From assembly GCA_019425655.1 (NCBI GenBank), contig NQWY01024827.1:124001-188000 (forward strand): a stretch of 64,000 bases of DNA, in the 5' to 3' direction. A program made the position numbers and the translations under genes. Source of the DNA: Rhizophagus prolifer. Its lineage: Eukaryota; Glomeromycota; Glomeromycetes; Glomerales; Glomeraceae. This document shows, in pieces, positions 33,430 to 43,197 of the stretch. The notes below the pieces were generated by a model. That model saw nothing but the letters and a program-made list of their open reading frames with translations, was not told the origin of the DNA and did not search any database. How positions within the stretch are numbered: the stretch's first letter is position 1; each line of letters begins with the position of its first letter.

Positions 33430-35742
33430 TTATCTGTTTTTCAGTAAAATCCAGGAGCTGTATTTATGAATCACTCCTGTGTCTGGTTCTGTCCATTCCA
33501 GCATATACCAATATGATGCAGTTGGTAAAATTCGTCCGTTATGTTTTCCGTCCCAAATATATTTTCCGTCTTTTGATGCAAAAACGATTTGACCGTTACG
33601 GTCAACTATTTTAAATGTGACATGGTCTTTCAGGTTCAAGCTTGAGTAATCCAGTATATCATTTTTTCCGTCGCCATTAGGAGTTATAATATTAACAAGA
33701 TTGATATTAGAAAATTCTCTCACAGAGGGAATGCATTTTTTAGCACTTCTTACATACACTTTCTGAATTCCTTTTGGAACATTATTAAAAGTATTTGAAG
33801 ATTGCCAAATTATTCCATCCATAGAATACCCATATGGAGCGGTTCCCCCGGTTGCGGTAATTTTTAATATGTTATTTTCAATTTCTAAAATTTTGATAAC
33901 AACTTCTTCCTCAGCAATTACATTCACTTTTTGTCTGGTTGTACAGCCATCAAATGTAAGGTCAACCCAATGTTCACCCACACTTAATGATCCAGAAGTA
34001 GAGAGTGTAGATCCAGAATCCCATAAATAACCATCAAAACCTGATCCGGCATCCAAGATTATATTGTTTTCTTTGCAGATAGTAACATCTTGTAGCATAC
34101 TTGATATTTTCGGATTTTTGAAAATTAATTTTAATTCTCCGACTGCTGGGCAATCGATGTTATTTTCAAAGCGGAAAAAAAAACTTTTGCTGGTTTTAAG
34201 ATCTTGTAAATTAGAAATACTATTTAGTTTTGTTTTTGCATCATTCGAGGTTTCATAGAAAGTAATGTTAGATGCCTGTGTAGTAAATAAATTGATATAA
34301 TCAATCAGGTTAATTGGTTCGTTTCCGGAGCGGTCTGTATCACATATTTCTATTGGTGATACACTATTCAGTAAAATCTGTGGGGCAATATTAAAATTGA
34401 TTGTTCCAAAAACTGATGGACAAGCATTTTTACTTCTTACTTCAACAATGACTGAAGTATTTCTTGTGAAAGTGAAATTGTCAGATAAAGGTGTTGCCGG
34501 GTTAGATGTAAGATAGTAATAAACTTCAAAATTGTTAGGATTATTAACAATAATAGGAGTAATATCAGATAGTTTTAAGCTGATTGAATTATCCAGATCA
34601 TTATCACAAAGATTAGCATTATATAAGCTTGTATCTACATTGGGAACAGGATAGAAATTTAAAAATATTTCTGCAGAGTTTTCACACCCATTGGTTGTGA
34701 TCACCCAGGCAAACACAGAACCTCCGGCTGAAGTGTAAGCTGAAGGATTTAGAATTTCTGTTCCGGGAATATGATCCTGAGCTTCCTGTAATGTCAGATA
34801 ATATTTTACGCTTGATGTGGGTTCACTGGTAAGAACTGCAGATTTAAGATTAAAGACTCCTTGGCCCAAGTTGTTTTTACAAACTTTTAGATCAGGATTT
34901 AAAAGTGTAAATGGTTTCCACTCGACCTTGATTGTTTCTACCCGAAAACATTCTGTTACTTTACTTTGAATCCTATAAAAATAGTTTTGATTGTTAAGTG
35001 TTAAAGGCCGGGTAATTCTATTTTCATCATAAGTAGCATCCTCGTATGTATCGTAATAAGTTACCTCAAAATCAGGATTACCATTTAATATATTAGATGT
35101 ATAAGAAGAAAAATCATAAACTGTACTTGTGTTGCATAGTGCGATATCTGGAACTGCTCCGAAAGGATTGGGCGCAGAACTGAATGGGTCTTCCAACATT
35201 GCCGTTCCTGTCCAATTAAGAGTAAATGAACCGTTGCCAATAGGTCTGTCAATAACTAAAAAGTAAGATTCACCAGCTAGAACATCTAGAGATTTTATGT
35301 AACCATCGCCAAGTTCGCCCGGACCTTCAGAGAAATCACCGGCAGGTTCTGAATCTCTCATCCCTGTATGATTATCAGCCAAAAAAGCTGCTTCAGGATT
35401 TGTGGTAGAGCATCTGATAGAGCTTCCCAATGCGCTGCAAGAAGCCTTGGGCCCAAAAATCCAGAAATCATAATCGACATCAATGGCAGAACTTGTCGGA
35501 ATAAGATCAAAGCCTAAAGTTCCACTTGTTTTTACTGTGAATTTCAGCCAAAGAGAATTATGTTCAATACTATGGCATACTTTGGTGCTGTCCAATTCCT
35601 GTACGCCATAGCCTGTTGGATTTAATGTAATTGTTTGATTTCCGCAGATTTGAATATAATTAATGCAATCATTAGCTTCGCGGTTTTGCGTGAAAAATAA
35701 TTTAAAGATTAGAAGAAAAATAACGATTGCAATTTTTTTCAT
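33430..35742 (-). CDS. Secreted protein with T9SS type B sorting domain
   Basis: 770 residues. Signal peptide MKKIAIVIFLLIFKLFFTQ; residues 25-180 look like a carbohydrate-binding-style beta sandwich (NSLWLKFTVKTSGTLGFDLIP). The middle has repeated Ig-like modules with paired cysteines and LCDNDLDNS / ICDTDRSGN signatures. The C-terminal 85 residues (NIITPNGDGKNDILDYSSL ... WDGKHNGRILPTASYWY ... WILLKNR) are the gliding-motility-associated, type B T9SS signal. Such proteins are secreted by T9SS and held on the surface or released. Confidence 0.88.
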   Translation of the reverse strand: MKKIAIVIFLLIFKLFFTQNREANDCINYIQICGNQTITLNPTGYGVQELDSTKVCHSIEHNSLWLKFTVKTSGTLGFDLIPTSSAIDVDYDFWIFGPKASCSALGSSIRCSTTNPEAAFLADNHTGMRDSEPAGDFSEGPGELGDGYIKSLDVLAGESYFLVIDRPIGNGSFTLNWTGTAMLEDPFSSAPNPFGAVPDIALCNTSTVYDFSSYTSNILNGNPDFEVTYYDTYEDATYDENRITRPLTLNNQNYFYRIQSKVTECFRVETIKVEWKPFTLLNPDLKVCKNNLGQGVFNLKSAVLTSEPTSSVKYYLTLQEAQDHIPGTEILNPSAYTSAGGSVFAWVITTNGCENSAEIFLNFYPVPNVDTSLYNANLCDNDLDNSISLKLSDITPIIVNNPNNFEVYYYLTSNPATPLSDNFTFTRNTSVIVEVRSKNACPSVFGTINFNIAPQILLNSVSPIEICDTDRSGNEPINLIDYINLFTTQASNITFYETSNDAKTKLNSISNLQDLKTSKSFFFRFENNIDCPAVGELKLIFKNPKISSMLQDVTICKENNIILDAGSGFDGYLWDSGSTLSTSGSLSVGEHWVDLTFDGCTTRQKVNVIAEEEVVIKILEIENNILKITATGGTAPYGYSMDGIIWQSSNTFNNVPKGIQKVYVRSAKKCIPSVREFSNINLVNIITPNGDGKNDILDYSSLNLKDHVTFKIVDRNGQIVFASKDGKYIWDGKHNGRILPTASYWYMLEWTEPDTGVIHKYSSWILLKNR

Positions 35743-35769
35743 CAGAGTTACGTGTTTTTATTTTTTTTG

Positions 35770-35777
35770 CAAAACTA
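35770..35777 (-). promoter_or_regulatory. -7 promoter element of the T9SS type B protein gene
   Basis: TAGTTTTG on the minus strand, 27 bases before the start. Confidence 0.55.
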
Positions 35778-35808
35778 AAAATAACTTTACTTTAAGACAA
35801 ATATTTTA

Positions 35809-37101
35809 TTAACTCAAAGCTTTCTTATAGACTGCCAAAGCTCTTTCTCTCGCAAATTGATGTTCCACGATTCTGTTATTCAGAACGCTGTTTTCAAAAT
35901 CAGGATTCCACTTTTTGATATATTTCAGATCCTTATCAAATTTCTTTGTTTGCTCATCCGGATTGAAAACTCTGAAATAAGGCGCTGCATCGCAGCCGCA
36001 ACCTGCTGCCCATTGCCAATTTCCGTTGTTGGCGGACAAATCATAATCCAATAATTTCTTAGCAAAATAAGCTTCGCCCCAACGCCAATCTATCAAAAGA
36101 TGTTTGGTGAGAAAGCTGGCGACTACCATTCTGATTCTGTTATGGATCCGCCCGGTTTGGTTCAGTTGCCGCATTCCCGCATCTACAATTGGATAACCTG
36201 TTTCGCCTTTGCACCATTTTTCAAATTCAGATTCGTTGTTGCGCCATTGGATATCTTCATATTTTTCCTTGAAACAATGCTTCATTACTTTCGGAAAGTG
36301 AAAAAGAATCTGCATGAAAAACTCTCTCCAAATCAATTCATTCAGCCAGGTTTCATTATGACTCAAAGCAAATTTCACACACTTCCGAACCGAAATTGTT
36401 CCAAATCTCAAAGCGATTCCCAAATGTGTTGTGGCGTCCAAAGCTGGAAAATCTCGGTTTTCATCGTAAATATCAATGATTTTGGATTCCAGTTTTGGCT
36501 CTTCAAATTCCAAGTCTGTTTTCTCGAATCCGATTTCCTTTAAGGTTAAGATTTTCTTTTTTGGTAGTTTTTGAAATTGGTCGTTCTTCAGATTATTTGT
36601 GTTGTAATCCTTTTCTGAAAGCAATTTCTTCCACTTTTTAGAAAAAGGTGTGTAAACCGTGTAAGGCTCGCCATTGTCCTTTACGACTTCATTTTTCTCA
36701 AAAATCACCTGGTCTTTGAAATCGATAAACTCAATGTTTTTTGAATGGAGAAAATCCTTAACCTCGTCATCTCTTTTGATTGCCGAAGGTTCATAATCTC
36801 TGTTGCAATAAACCGATTGGATATCATATTCTTTTTGTAATTGTTTGAAAATATCCAAAGGTATTCCATAGAATGTCAAGAATGAACTTCCAATCTCGTG
36901 CAATTGGTTATTGATTCTTTCGACAGCCTGATGGATGTAATCTACACGACGGTCGTGCTTATCTTCGAGAAGGTCAAGGATATCTTTATCAAAAATAAAA
37001 ATGGGGATTACTTTTTCATCAGCTTTCAACGCTTCGGACAAGCCTTTGTTGTCATCCAAGCGAAGGTCTCTCCGAAACCAGAATATTGAGATTTTTTGCA
37101 T
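35809..37101 (-). CDS. Deoxyribodipyrimidine photolyase / cryptochrome
   Basis: About 430 residues. The N-terminal antenna domain begins MQKISIFWFRRDLRLDDNKG (ATG 37101; an earlier in-frame start adds six residues not typical of the family). The C-terminal FAD domain contains LNELIWREFFMQIL (about 262-275), GYPIVDAGMRQLNQTGRIHNR (about 314-334), HLLIDWRWGEAYF and the NGNWQWAAGCGCDAAPYFR stretch. It should split cyclobutane pyrimidine dimers in light; a signalling cryptochrome cannot be excluded. Confidence 0.9.
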   Translation of the reverse strand: MQKISIFWFRRDLRLDDNKGLSEALKADEKVIPIFIFDKDILDLLEDKHDRRVDYIHQAVERINNQLHEIGSSFLTFYGIPLDIFKQLQKEYDIQSVYCNRDYEPSAIKRDDEVKDFLHSKNIEFIDFKDQVIFEKNEVVKDNGEPYTVYTPFSKKWKKLLSEKDYNTNNLKNDQFQKLPKKKILTLKEIGFEKTDLEFEEPKLESKIIDIYDENRDFPALDATTHLGIALRFGTISVRKCVKFALSHNETWLNELIWREFFMQILFHFPKVMKHCFKEKYEDIQWRNNESEFEKWCKGETGYPIVDAGMRQLNQTGRIHNRIRMVVASFLTKHLLIDWRWGEAYFAKKLLDYDLSANNGNWQWAAGCGCDAAPYFRVFNPDEQTKKFDKDLKYIKKWNPDFENSVLNNRIVEHQFARERALAVYKKALS

Positions 37102-37130
37102 TGATAAATTTATAATCAATCAATAAAAAA

Positions 37131-37643
37131 TTATTCCAAACTTCCCAGATAAAACAATCCCAAACATTGTTGATTCTCTTCAATTTTCAAAGAATCTTTC
37201 AAGTTGTTTACGATTTTTGGAGAACTCCAATAACAGCCGATTCTGTTGGCGGTGCAAGTGAGATACATATTTTGTACAGCCATAGATGTTGCGGCAATTT
37301 CTTCCCAGTCCGGAACTAATCCGCTGAATTCGACCACAATTGAAATGACAGCGTTGGCTTTCGAAATTTTAAAACCAATATCATCATGTTTTTTTTGCAG
37401 AAACTGAAAGTCTGGTGTGATTTCTTTGTAAATATTTTGTAATTCCTGTCCAAGATTTTGTTTTTCTTCTCCTTTGAAGACTTTGAAGCGCCAAGGTTTT
37501 GTACGTTTATGATTCGGAGCTAGGACGGCATTGCTGAGAATTTCGTCAATGATATGCTGTGGAATTTCTTTGTCCGAGTAATCTTTTGGGAAGATGCTTC
37601 TGCGCTCTTCTATAATGTGTTTGAGAATTGTTGCGTTTTCCAT
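37131..37643 (-). CDS. Nitroreductase family protein (short)
   Basis: A 170-residue FMN-dependent nitroreductase-like protein. IIEERRSIFPKDYSDKEIP and LAPNHKRTKPWRFKVFKG form the FMN phosphate/substrate loop; EIAATSMAVQNMYLTCTANRIGCYWSS and LGLFYLGSLE follow. The length matches the short YdjA type. Substrate unknown. It follows the GreA-like gene and precedes photolyase on the minus strand (29-base gap to photolyase). Confidence 0.85.
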   Translation of the reverse strand: MENATILKHIIEERRSIFPKDYSDKEIPQHIIDEILSNAVLAPNHKRTKPWRFKVFKGEEKQNLGQELQNIYKEITPDFQFLQKKHDDIGFKISKANAVISIVVEFSGLVPDWEEIAATSMAVQNMYLTCTANRIGCYWSSPKIVNNLKDSLKIEENQQCLGLFYLGSLE

Positions 37644-37699
37644 TCCGTAAAATTACGAATTAGAATTAGGTAATCTTTAATTTTGAAAATCAAAATCGA

Positions 37700-38149
37700 T
37701 TAAAAAATTTCCACAATTTCCTGACTGATTCTATTAAGGATAAACGAATCGCCGGGTTTCATTCCCATCATTGTCTGCGCCATCGGACTTTCGGGAGAAA
37801 TGGCATAAAAACGGTCACCCTGAAAGAAAAATTCTCCCAAAGAAACAGAAATATAAAAACGGGCTTTGTTGGTAATAACCAATGAACCTAATTTTACAAC
37901 ATCGGATTCCGAATTCAGGACTTTTCGCATCTGGTTCTGCATACTTTTCAACGAAACCATTTGCTTATCCAAGTGATAAATCTCCTCCTGGATCTCCTCT
38001 CTTATCGAATCGTATTTAGATGTTTTTTTAATGTCACGGCTGGCTTCCAGAGAAAAATTAAGATAAAACTCCAAAGTTTTCACTTTCCCCGAAATGCTGT
38101 CGTTCACAAAATCCCGTAATTCACTTTTATCATAAACAGTCTTCTGCAT
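37700..38149 (-). CDS. GreA/GreB-like elongation factor family protein
   Basis: A 149-residue protein starting at ATG 38149 (MQKTVYDKSELRDFVND). Residues 40-75 look like a coiled coil (SKYDSIREEIQEEIYHLDKQ). The C-terminal domain (VVKLGSLVITNKARFYISVSLG ... SPESPMAQTMMGMKPGDSFILN) is the FKBP-like GreA_C fold, with the conserved SP..A...G...GD pattern. The long acidic-tip coiled coil of true GreA is shortened, so cleavage stimulation is uncertain; it may be a Rnk-like anti-Gre factor. It sits between a nitroreductase gene and trmD. Confidence 0.72.
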   Translation of the reverse strand: MQKTVYDKSELRDFVNDSISGKVKTLEFYLNFSLEASRDIKKTSKYDSIREEIQEEIYHLDKQMVSLKSMQNQMRKVLNSESDVVKLGSLVITNKARFYISVSLGEFFFQGDRFYAISPESPMAQTMMGMKPGDSFILNRISQEIVEIF

Positions 38150-38187
38150 AAATCCAATTTTAAATAAAGATAATGATTTTAGAAACA

Positions 38188-38219
38188 AATAAAAACCTCT
38201 CTAGAAATTAGAAAGGTTA
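38188..38219 (-). terminator. Weak terminator after trmD
   Basis: AACCTCTCTA / TAGAAAGGTT with one mismatch, followed on the minus strand by TTTTTATTTG; 18 bases after the trmD stop. Confidence 0.55.
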
Positions 38220-38236
38220 TGTGATTATATCATTAA

Positions 38237-38911
38237 TTATTCCAAAAGATCGGGTCTTCGCTCTTTCGTGATCCTCACAGCTTCATCGTGACGCCAATCT
38301 TCTATCGCTGCAAAATTACCGCTCAACAAAATTTTCGGAACAGCTAAATCCTTATAAACCTCAGGCCTTGTATAGATTGGCGGTGATAAAAGGTCGTCCT
38401 GAAAACTGTCTGTCAGGGCGCTTTGTTCGTCATTCAAAACACCAGGCAATAATCGGATAACAGAATCTGCCAAAACGCAAGCTGCTAATTCTCCGCCCGT
38501 CAACACATAATCTCCGATAGAAATTTCTTTTGTAATGTGCAGATCACGGACCCTCTGGTCGATACCTTTGTAATGGCCGCAAAGAAAAATCAGATTCTTT
38601 TTAATTGATAAGGTATTGGCGATTCTTTGGTTCAATGTTTCGCCGTCAGGAGTCAGGTAGATGATTTCATCATAATCTCTTTGAGATTTAAGTTCGGAGA
38701 TGCATTTGTCCAACGGTTCTACCATCATCACCATGCCAGCGCCGCCGCCATAAGGTTCATCATCGATCTGGCGATGTTTATTAATGCTCCAGTCTCTGAT
38801 GTTATGAAAATGAACTTCTGCCAGTCCTTTTTCCATCGCTCTTTTGAGGATTGATGTTTTGAACGGACTTTCCATAAGTTCAGGAACTACGCTGATGATA
38901 TCGATTCGCAT
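38237..38911 (-). CDS. trmD: tRNA (guanine-N1)-methyltransferase
   Basis: A 224-residue SPOUT-fold TrmD, which makes m1G37 in tRNAs with G at 36. [18 protein letters not shown] (about 52-69), [13 protein letters not shown] (about 109-121) and [29 protein letters not shown] (about 131-159), the trefoil-knot SAM site, are typical. It is 12 bases after the NADH dehydrogenase gene rather than after rimM, so the usual rpsP-rimM-trmD order is broken. Confidence 0.95.
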   Translation of the reverse strand: MRIDIISVVPELMESPFKTSILKRAMEKGLAEVHFHNIRDWSINKHRQIDDEPYGGGAGMVMMVEPLDKCISELKSQRDYDEIIYLTPDGETLNQRIANTLSIKKNLIFLCGHYKGIDQRVRDLHITKEISIGDYVLTGGELAACVLADSVIRLLPGVLNDEQSALTDSFQDDLLSPPIYTRPEVYKDLAVPKILLSGNFAAIEDWRHDEAVRITKERRPDLLE

Positions 38912-38923
38912 ATTTCATCTATA

Positions 38924-40183
38924 TTATTGTTCTGTTGGGTTTTTGTTGGAAGGTGCAATTATCAATCTCAGAGATGAGTCTTTATTAAAATAGCTCCACA
39001 TCCAGTTGAAGAAAATCGCAATTTTGTTTCTGACGCTCAGAATCAGCATCAAATGTAAGAACATCCAGAAATACCAAGCAAGAAAACCCTGAAATTTAAA
39101 TTTAGGCAAATCAACAACCGCTCTGTGTTTCCCGATGGTAGCCATAGAACCGCGGTCAATGTATTCGTATTCCTGCCAGTCTTTTTCTGAATTTTTTTTG
39201 AAATTTTTAGCGAGATTTTTCCCTTGATTGATTGCAACATTCGCGACCTGAGGATGACCTTGCGGATATTTTGGTGTTTCCATATAAGCGATATCACCAA
39301 TTGCAAAGATATTATCGTAACCTTTTACCTGATTGTAACGATTAACGATATATCGGTTTCTCACAAGATTTTCTTTATTGAAATCATCAATGATATTTCC
39401 GGTAACACCTGCTGCCCAGATCACATTATTTGTGGGAATCGAGTTGCCACTTTGCATATAGATTTTGTCACCGTCATAATCTGTTACCCGTTCATTTTTC
39501 AGAAATTTCACACCAAGCTGAATCAGGTATTTTTCCGCAGCGTCCTGAGATTCCTGGCTCATTGCTTCCAGCGGTTTGTCGCCGGAACTGATGAGAATGA
39601 TGTTGAGGTCAGAAAAATTCATTCTTGGATAATCTCTCGGCATTATGTAGGTTTTCATTTCAGAAAATGCACCGGCTAGCTCAACACCTGTCGGACCGCT
39701 TCCTACAATTACAAGATTCCAGTTGCCGTCATCGCTCGCTTTTCTTTCGATAATCATCTTTTCGAAAGTCATTAAAATGTGATTTCTGATGGTGATCGCT
39801 TCTTGAGTATTTTTCATTCCCAATGTCAGTTCCTGCATCTTTTGATTACCAAAAAAATTAGTTCTGCAGCCTGTCGCTATCACCAATTTATCATAGGTAA
39901 AAACACCATCTTTACCAATAATTTTATTTTCTGAAGGAATAATTTTCTCAATTTCTGTCATCCGGAACTGGATGTTTTTCGATTTCTGGAAAATCTTCCT
40001 GAAAGGAAAAGAGATGTTGGAAGGCTCAATGCGCCCGGTTGCAACCTGATAGAATAATGGCTGGAACATGTGATGGTTCATCCTGTCGATGACCATTACT
40101 TTATATTTTGGATTGTTGTTAAGATGACGTGCGAGCTGTAAACCTGCAAAACCTCCTCCGATGATGACGATCTTTTCCCTCAT
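38924..40183 (-). CDS. Type II NADH:quinone oxidoreductase
   Basis: A 419-residue FAD enzyme. Two Rossmann motifs: IIGGGFAGLQLARHL (about 6-20) for FAD and IVGSGPTGVELAGAF (about 158-172) for NADH; NVIWAAGVTGN and FAIGDIAYMETPKYPQGHPQVAN follow. The C-terminal 60 residues hold amphipathic and hydrophobic segments (FLAWYFWMFLHLMLILSVRNK) that place it on the membrane. It feeds electrons from NADH into menaquinone without pumping protons. A sulfide:quinone reductase is less likely because the cysteine pair is absent. Confidence 0.9.
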   Translation of the reverse strand: MREKIVIIGGGFAGLQLARHLNNNPKYKVMVIDRMNHHMFQPLFYQVATGRIEPSNISFPFRKIFQKSKNIQFRMTEIEKIIPSENKIIGKDGVFTYDKLVIATGCRTNFFGNQKMQELTLGMKNTQEAITIRNHILMTFEKMIIERKASDDGNWNLVIVGSGPTGVELAGAFSEMKTYIMPRDYPRMNFSDLNIILISSGDKPLEAMSQESQDAAEKYLIQLGVKFLKNERVTDYDGDKIYMQSGNSIPTNNVIWAAGVTGNIIDDFNKENLVRNRYIVNRYNQVKGYDNIFAIGDIAYMETPKYPQGHPQVANVAINQGKNLAKNFKKNSEKDWQEYEYIDRGSMATIGKHRAVVDLPKFKFQGFLAWYFWMFLHLMLILSVRNKIAIFFNWMWSYFNKDSSLRLIIAPSNKNPTEQ

Positions 40184-40275
40184 TGTGAATTTTTTATAAA
40201 ATTAAGCTTTATTTTTCGAATTCTGCTATGCAAAAATTGTGCTTAACAGTTTGGATTTGATTTTTATTTCCAAAA

Positions 40276-40306
40276 AATAAGCTCTTCCAAATACCAGGAA
40301 GAGCTT
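40276..40306 (-). terminator. Terminator of the cobalamin uptake unit
   Basis: Stem AAGCTCTTCC / GGAAGAGCTT (40279-40306) with TTATTTTTTGG on the minus strand, downstream of the DUF5074 lipoprotein gene. Confidence 0.85.
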
Positions 40307-40330
40307 ATAAAAACACAAATGATGAAAAAA

Positions 40331-41362
40331 TTAATTTTTATAAAAACCTCCGGCGATAATGCCAGCTGAAAATGTTTTCTCAAGATTGCCGGTAAGAGAG
40401 TAAACAGAAATTTTAGATGCTTCTTTGTAATCCTTAGCATCGGAAATGAAAATTTTACCATTAAGAACTTCCAAAGCATAGATTGTAGAATAATCTGTAA
40501 ACGGAGCAATCGTAAAAGTAGGAACAGGCGTAGATGTGCCTGATAAATCGGTTACATAAACGTTTCCTTTTGAATTGAAAACAACCTTGTTATTTCCAAT
40601 ACTCAGGTTTTCTCCATTTGGAATTCCTGCATATTTGGTTTCCTTTGTGATTTCACCCGCAGCATTGATTTGATATAAATAAGTATCCACATAATCATTG
40701 GTTAATGTATATACCACATTGTCAGCTGCAACAGTTTTAGTGATCTGTCCGTGTGGAAGTGTAATAAGTTTTTCTACTTCGTTTGCGCTGTTGATAACCG
40801 AAATTTTATTTCCAAATCCATAAGAAGCATGCTGAACAAAAACCTTATTACCAGCGGAAACAATCCTTTCTACAGTGTCTGTAAAGTTTATTTTTTTTAC
40901 GAAATTGTTGTTGGCAGAATTATAAACCGCAACATATTGGTCTCCATTATAGGTGTTGTTTGTAACATAAAAACTGTTGTTCGCAAAAGTAATGTAACGT
41001 GGCTGCTTTACATTGTCCGTAATAGTTGCCGTTTTATTGAATCTGAAACGATTGACAACTTCGATTTTGTTAGAATTATTAGCAACAATATAGGCTTGAT
41101 CTCCGGAAAACCCAATATTGTTAACAACATCTCCAAGATCGGCATTATTCACTTTTTTGTAGATTCCGTTTTCTATTGTAGAAAAATCGGCCGGGATAAA
41201 AGAAACTTCACCGCTAGGTGTTCCAAAGTTACCTTCATTTGAAACAAGGATTCCGCTGTATGACTTTTCCTGATTTTCGAAATCAAAGTCATCGTCATTA
41301 CAAGAAGCAACCAGCAATAATGCCGATGCAAAAAAACAAGTTAAAAGGTTGTTGATTTTCAT
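40331..41362 (-). CDS. DUF5074-type surface lipoprotein, likely cobalamin-binding (BtuG-like)
   Basis: A 343-residue lipoprotein. The signal ends at the lipobox ALLLVASC (Cys21), followed by NDDDFDFE, an acidic surface-export-type signal. The mature part has blade-like repeats of about 40 residues (GDVVNNIGFSGDQAYIVANN, then NKIEVVNRFRF; NSFYVTNNTYNGDQYVAVYNS; KIFISDAK), as expected for a seven-bladed propeller of the YncE/DUF5074 type. It is 19 bases after a BtuB-like receptor gene under a cobalamin riboswitch. BtuG of Bacteroides is a surface propeller lipoprotein that captures B12 for BtuB; this one probably does the same. Confidence 0.78.
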   Translation of the reverse strand: MKINNLLTCFFASALLLVASCNDDDFDFENQEKSYSGILVSNEGNFGTPSGEVSFIPADFSTIENGIYKKVNNADLGDVVNNIGFSGDQAYIVANNSNKIEVVNRFRFNKTATITDNVKQPRYITFANNSFYVTNNTYNGDQYVAVYNSANNNFVKKINFTDTVERIVSAGNKVFVQHASYGFGNKISVINSANEVEKLITLPHGQITKTVAADNVVYTLTNDYVDTYLYQINAAGEITKETKYAGIPNGENLSIGNNKVVFNSKGNVYVTDLSGTSTPVPTFTIAPFTDYSTIYALEVLNGKIFISDAKDYKEASKISVYSLTGNLEKTFSAGIIAGGFYKN

Positions 41363-41381
41363 ATGTATTAAAATTATTTAT

Positions 41382-43196
41382 TTAAAAATTCAGGTTAAGA
41401 TTGACAGCGTAATTTCTTTTCGGCATAAAATAATAATTCACTGTTTGATAGATTTCATCAGTTATATTATTGATTTTAAATCCTAACTGTATGTGTTTCG
41501 TTGGATTCAGTTTGATTCCTGCATTGAGAACAAAATAATTCTCCAGATAATTAATTTCACTGTCATCAACGTAACGCTTGCTGTTATACAAAGCCTGGAA
41601 AAATAATCCAATGATTTTGTATTGATAACTGCTGTTGAAATTGATCTGATGAAACGGAACGTAACTTAGCTGCTTTTTGGTTTCCAAATCTACAGATCTG
41701 GTGTGCGAATAGCTAATCTTGGCGTCAACCTTATGATTGTTCCAATTATTATTAAAAGACAGTTCGGTTTCCAAGCCATAAAAATCAACTTTTTTTACAT
41801 TCTTTGGAGACCAGATGGCAGGAGTTACAGGAACCCATTGGATCATATCAGTCATTTTGATATAATAAGGCGTAATTCCCAGTTTGAAATTGTAATAGCT
41901 AAAATAATGCGACATCTCTGCCTGATAAGAAGTTTCCGGAATCAAATCCCGGTTTCCGCCAGGTTCCCAATACAGGTCATTGAAAGTTGGGGCTTTGAAA
42001 TTCCTGGAAATATTAATTGAGCTTTGATACCATTTGTTGACGAGATATTTTGCACTGGCAGAAAACAGAAACGGACTCTTGTAACCTTCTACAAAATCCT
42101 GTTTTGCGCCCAGCTCCCAGTAGAATTTTTCAAGGTTTCCATTTCTGTAGAGTAACGAAAAGTTAGCGGCGTTTCTTTTTGGATTCTGAATACCCGAACC
42201 AAAGCCTTCTGCTTCATTATACTGATATTCTGTAATAAGATTAAAAGATGATTTTTTTGAAACCAAAAAGTCAAGATCATTTCTTACAATATATTGTTTG
42301 CCAATTCCGCTGCTTGTTTTTGGTTTATCAATATCGCTGAAATACTGGAAATTGTCTTCCAGATAAGCAAACTTCAAATTATTTTTAAATTGTCCGGAAC
42401 GTAATTTCCAACCCGCCAGACTTCGGATTGTCTGAACCTGATATTTTGTTTTGGTTTGATTTTCCGAAAAAATAGGGTAGTGCTGATCGCTGTCATAATA
42501 TTGACTTTGCCAGTAGAGTTCATTATTCGGATTAATTTTATAACCTAAACCAAGATTGAAACTGGTGTTCTGGTATTCGCCGTTTCGGTTGATGAATTTT
42601 TTTTCAGTAATTTCAAAATCATTTTTGCTTTGTGAATGATTGATATCAGCATTGAAGCTGAAATTCTCATTACTAAATTTCCCCCGAACCAAAGAATTAA
42701 TAGTTGCAAATGAACCATATTCTGAGAAAACAGTTCCTTCAAAACCTTTGTTATAATCCAGGCTATTGTTGAGGTGTATTGAGCCGCCAATGGCACCGCT
42801 TCCGTAGATTACACTTCCGCCACCGAATTTGATTCCGACATTTTCATAACTCAAAGGATTCATGTTATTAATGTCGCCTTGCCCCAGAAAAATTGAATTG
42901 ATGTTGATTCCGTTCCAGACAAAAGCGGTGTGCGAAGCCAGTGTTCCCCGAAAAGAGGGTGATGAAGTTGAACCCCTTCCGTTCTCTTTGATGTAAATAT
43001 TGGACTGGAATCTCAACAAATCTGATAAAGAAGTTGAATTTTCCAGGATTTTATCAGAAGTGAGGTTTGATGTTTTTGCAGTTTTTGAAACTTTACTGAA
43101 TTGATTATCAATGAATACAGTGTCGATCAAAGATTCCTGGGCGGAAACCTGATGCAATAAGCTGATTAAAAAAAAAGTAACAATACGTCTCATCAT
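41382..43196 (-). CDS. btuB: TonB-dependent cobalamin receptor (BtuB-like)
   Basis: About 604 residues from ATG 43196 (the open frame starts earlier, but upstream codons overlap the riboswitch platform; ATG 43193 is equally possible). Signal peptide MRRIVTFFLISLLHQVSAQ; TonB-box-like DTVFI at about 25-29; plug domain (LLRFQSNIYIKENGRGST, about 60-78; GSGAIGGSIHLNN, about 130-142); then a 22-strand barrel ending LNLNF, with a C-terminal aromatic residue. BtuB is about 594 residues. The riboswitch upstream names the substrate: it takes up cobalamin or a related corrinoid. Confidence 0.88.
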   Translation of the reverse strand: MMRRIVTFFLISLLHQVSAQESLIDTVFIDNQFSKVSKTAKTSNLTSDKILENSTSLSDLLRFQSNIYIKENGRGSTSSPSFRGTLASHTAFVWNGININSIFLGQGDINNMNPLSYENVGIKFGGGSVIYGSGAIGGSIHLNNSLDYNKGFEGTVFSEYGSFATINSLVRGKFSNENFSFNADINHSQSKNDFEITEKKFINRNGEYQNTSFNLGLGYKINPNNELYWQSQYYDSDQHYPIFSENQTKTKYQVQTIRSLAGWKLRSGQFKNNLKFAYLEDNFQYFSDIDKPKTSSGIGKQYIVRNDLDFLVSKKSSFNLITEYQYNEAEGFGSGIQNPKRNAANFSLLYRNGNLEKFYWELGAKQDFVEGYKSPFLFSASAKYLVNKWYQSSINISRNFKAPTFNDLYWEPGGNRDLIPETSYQAEMSHYFSYYNFKLGITPYYIKMTDMIQWVPVTPAIWSPKNVKKVDFYGLETELSFNNNWNNHKVDAKISYSHTRSVDLETKKQLSYVPFHQINFNSSYQYKIIGLFFQALYNSKRYVDDSEINYLENYFVLNAGIKLNPTKHIQLGFKINNITDEIYQTVNYYFMPKRNYAVNLNLNF

Positions 43197-43197
43197 A

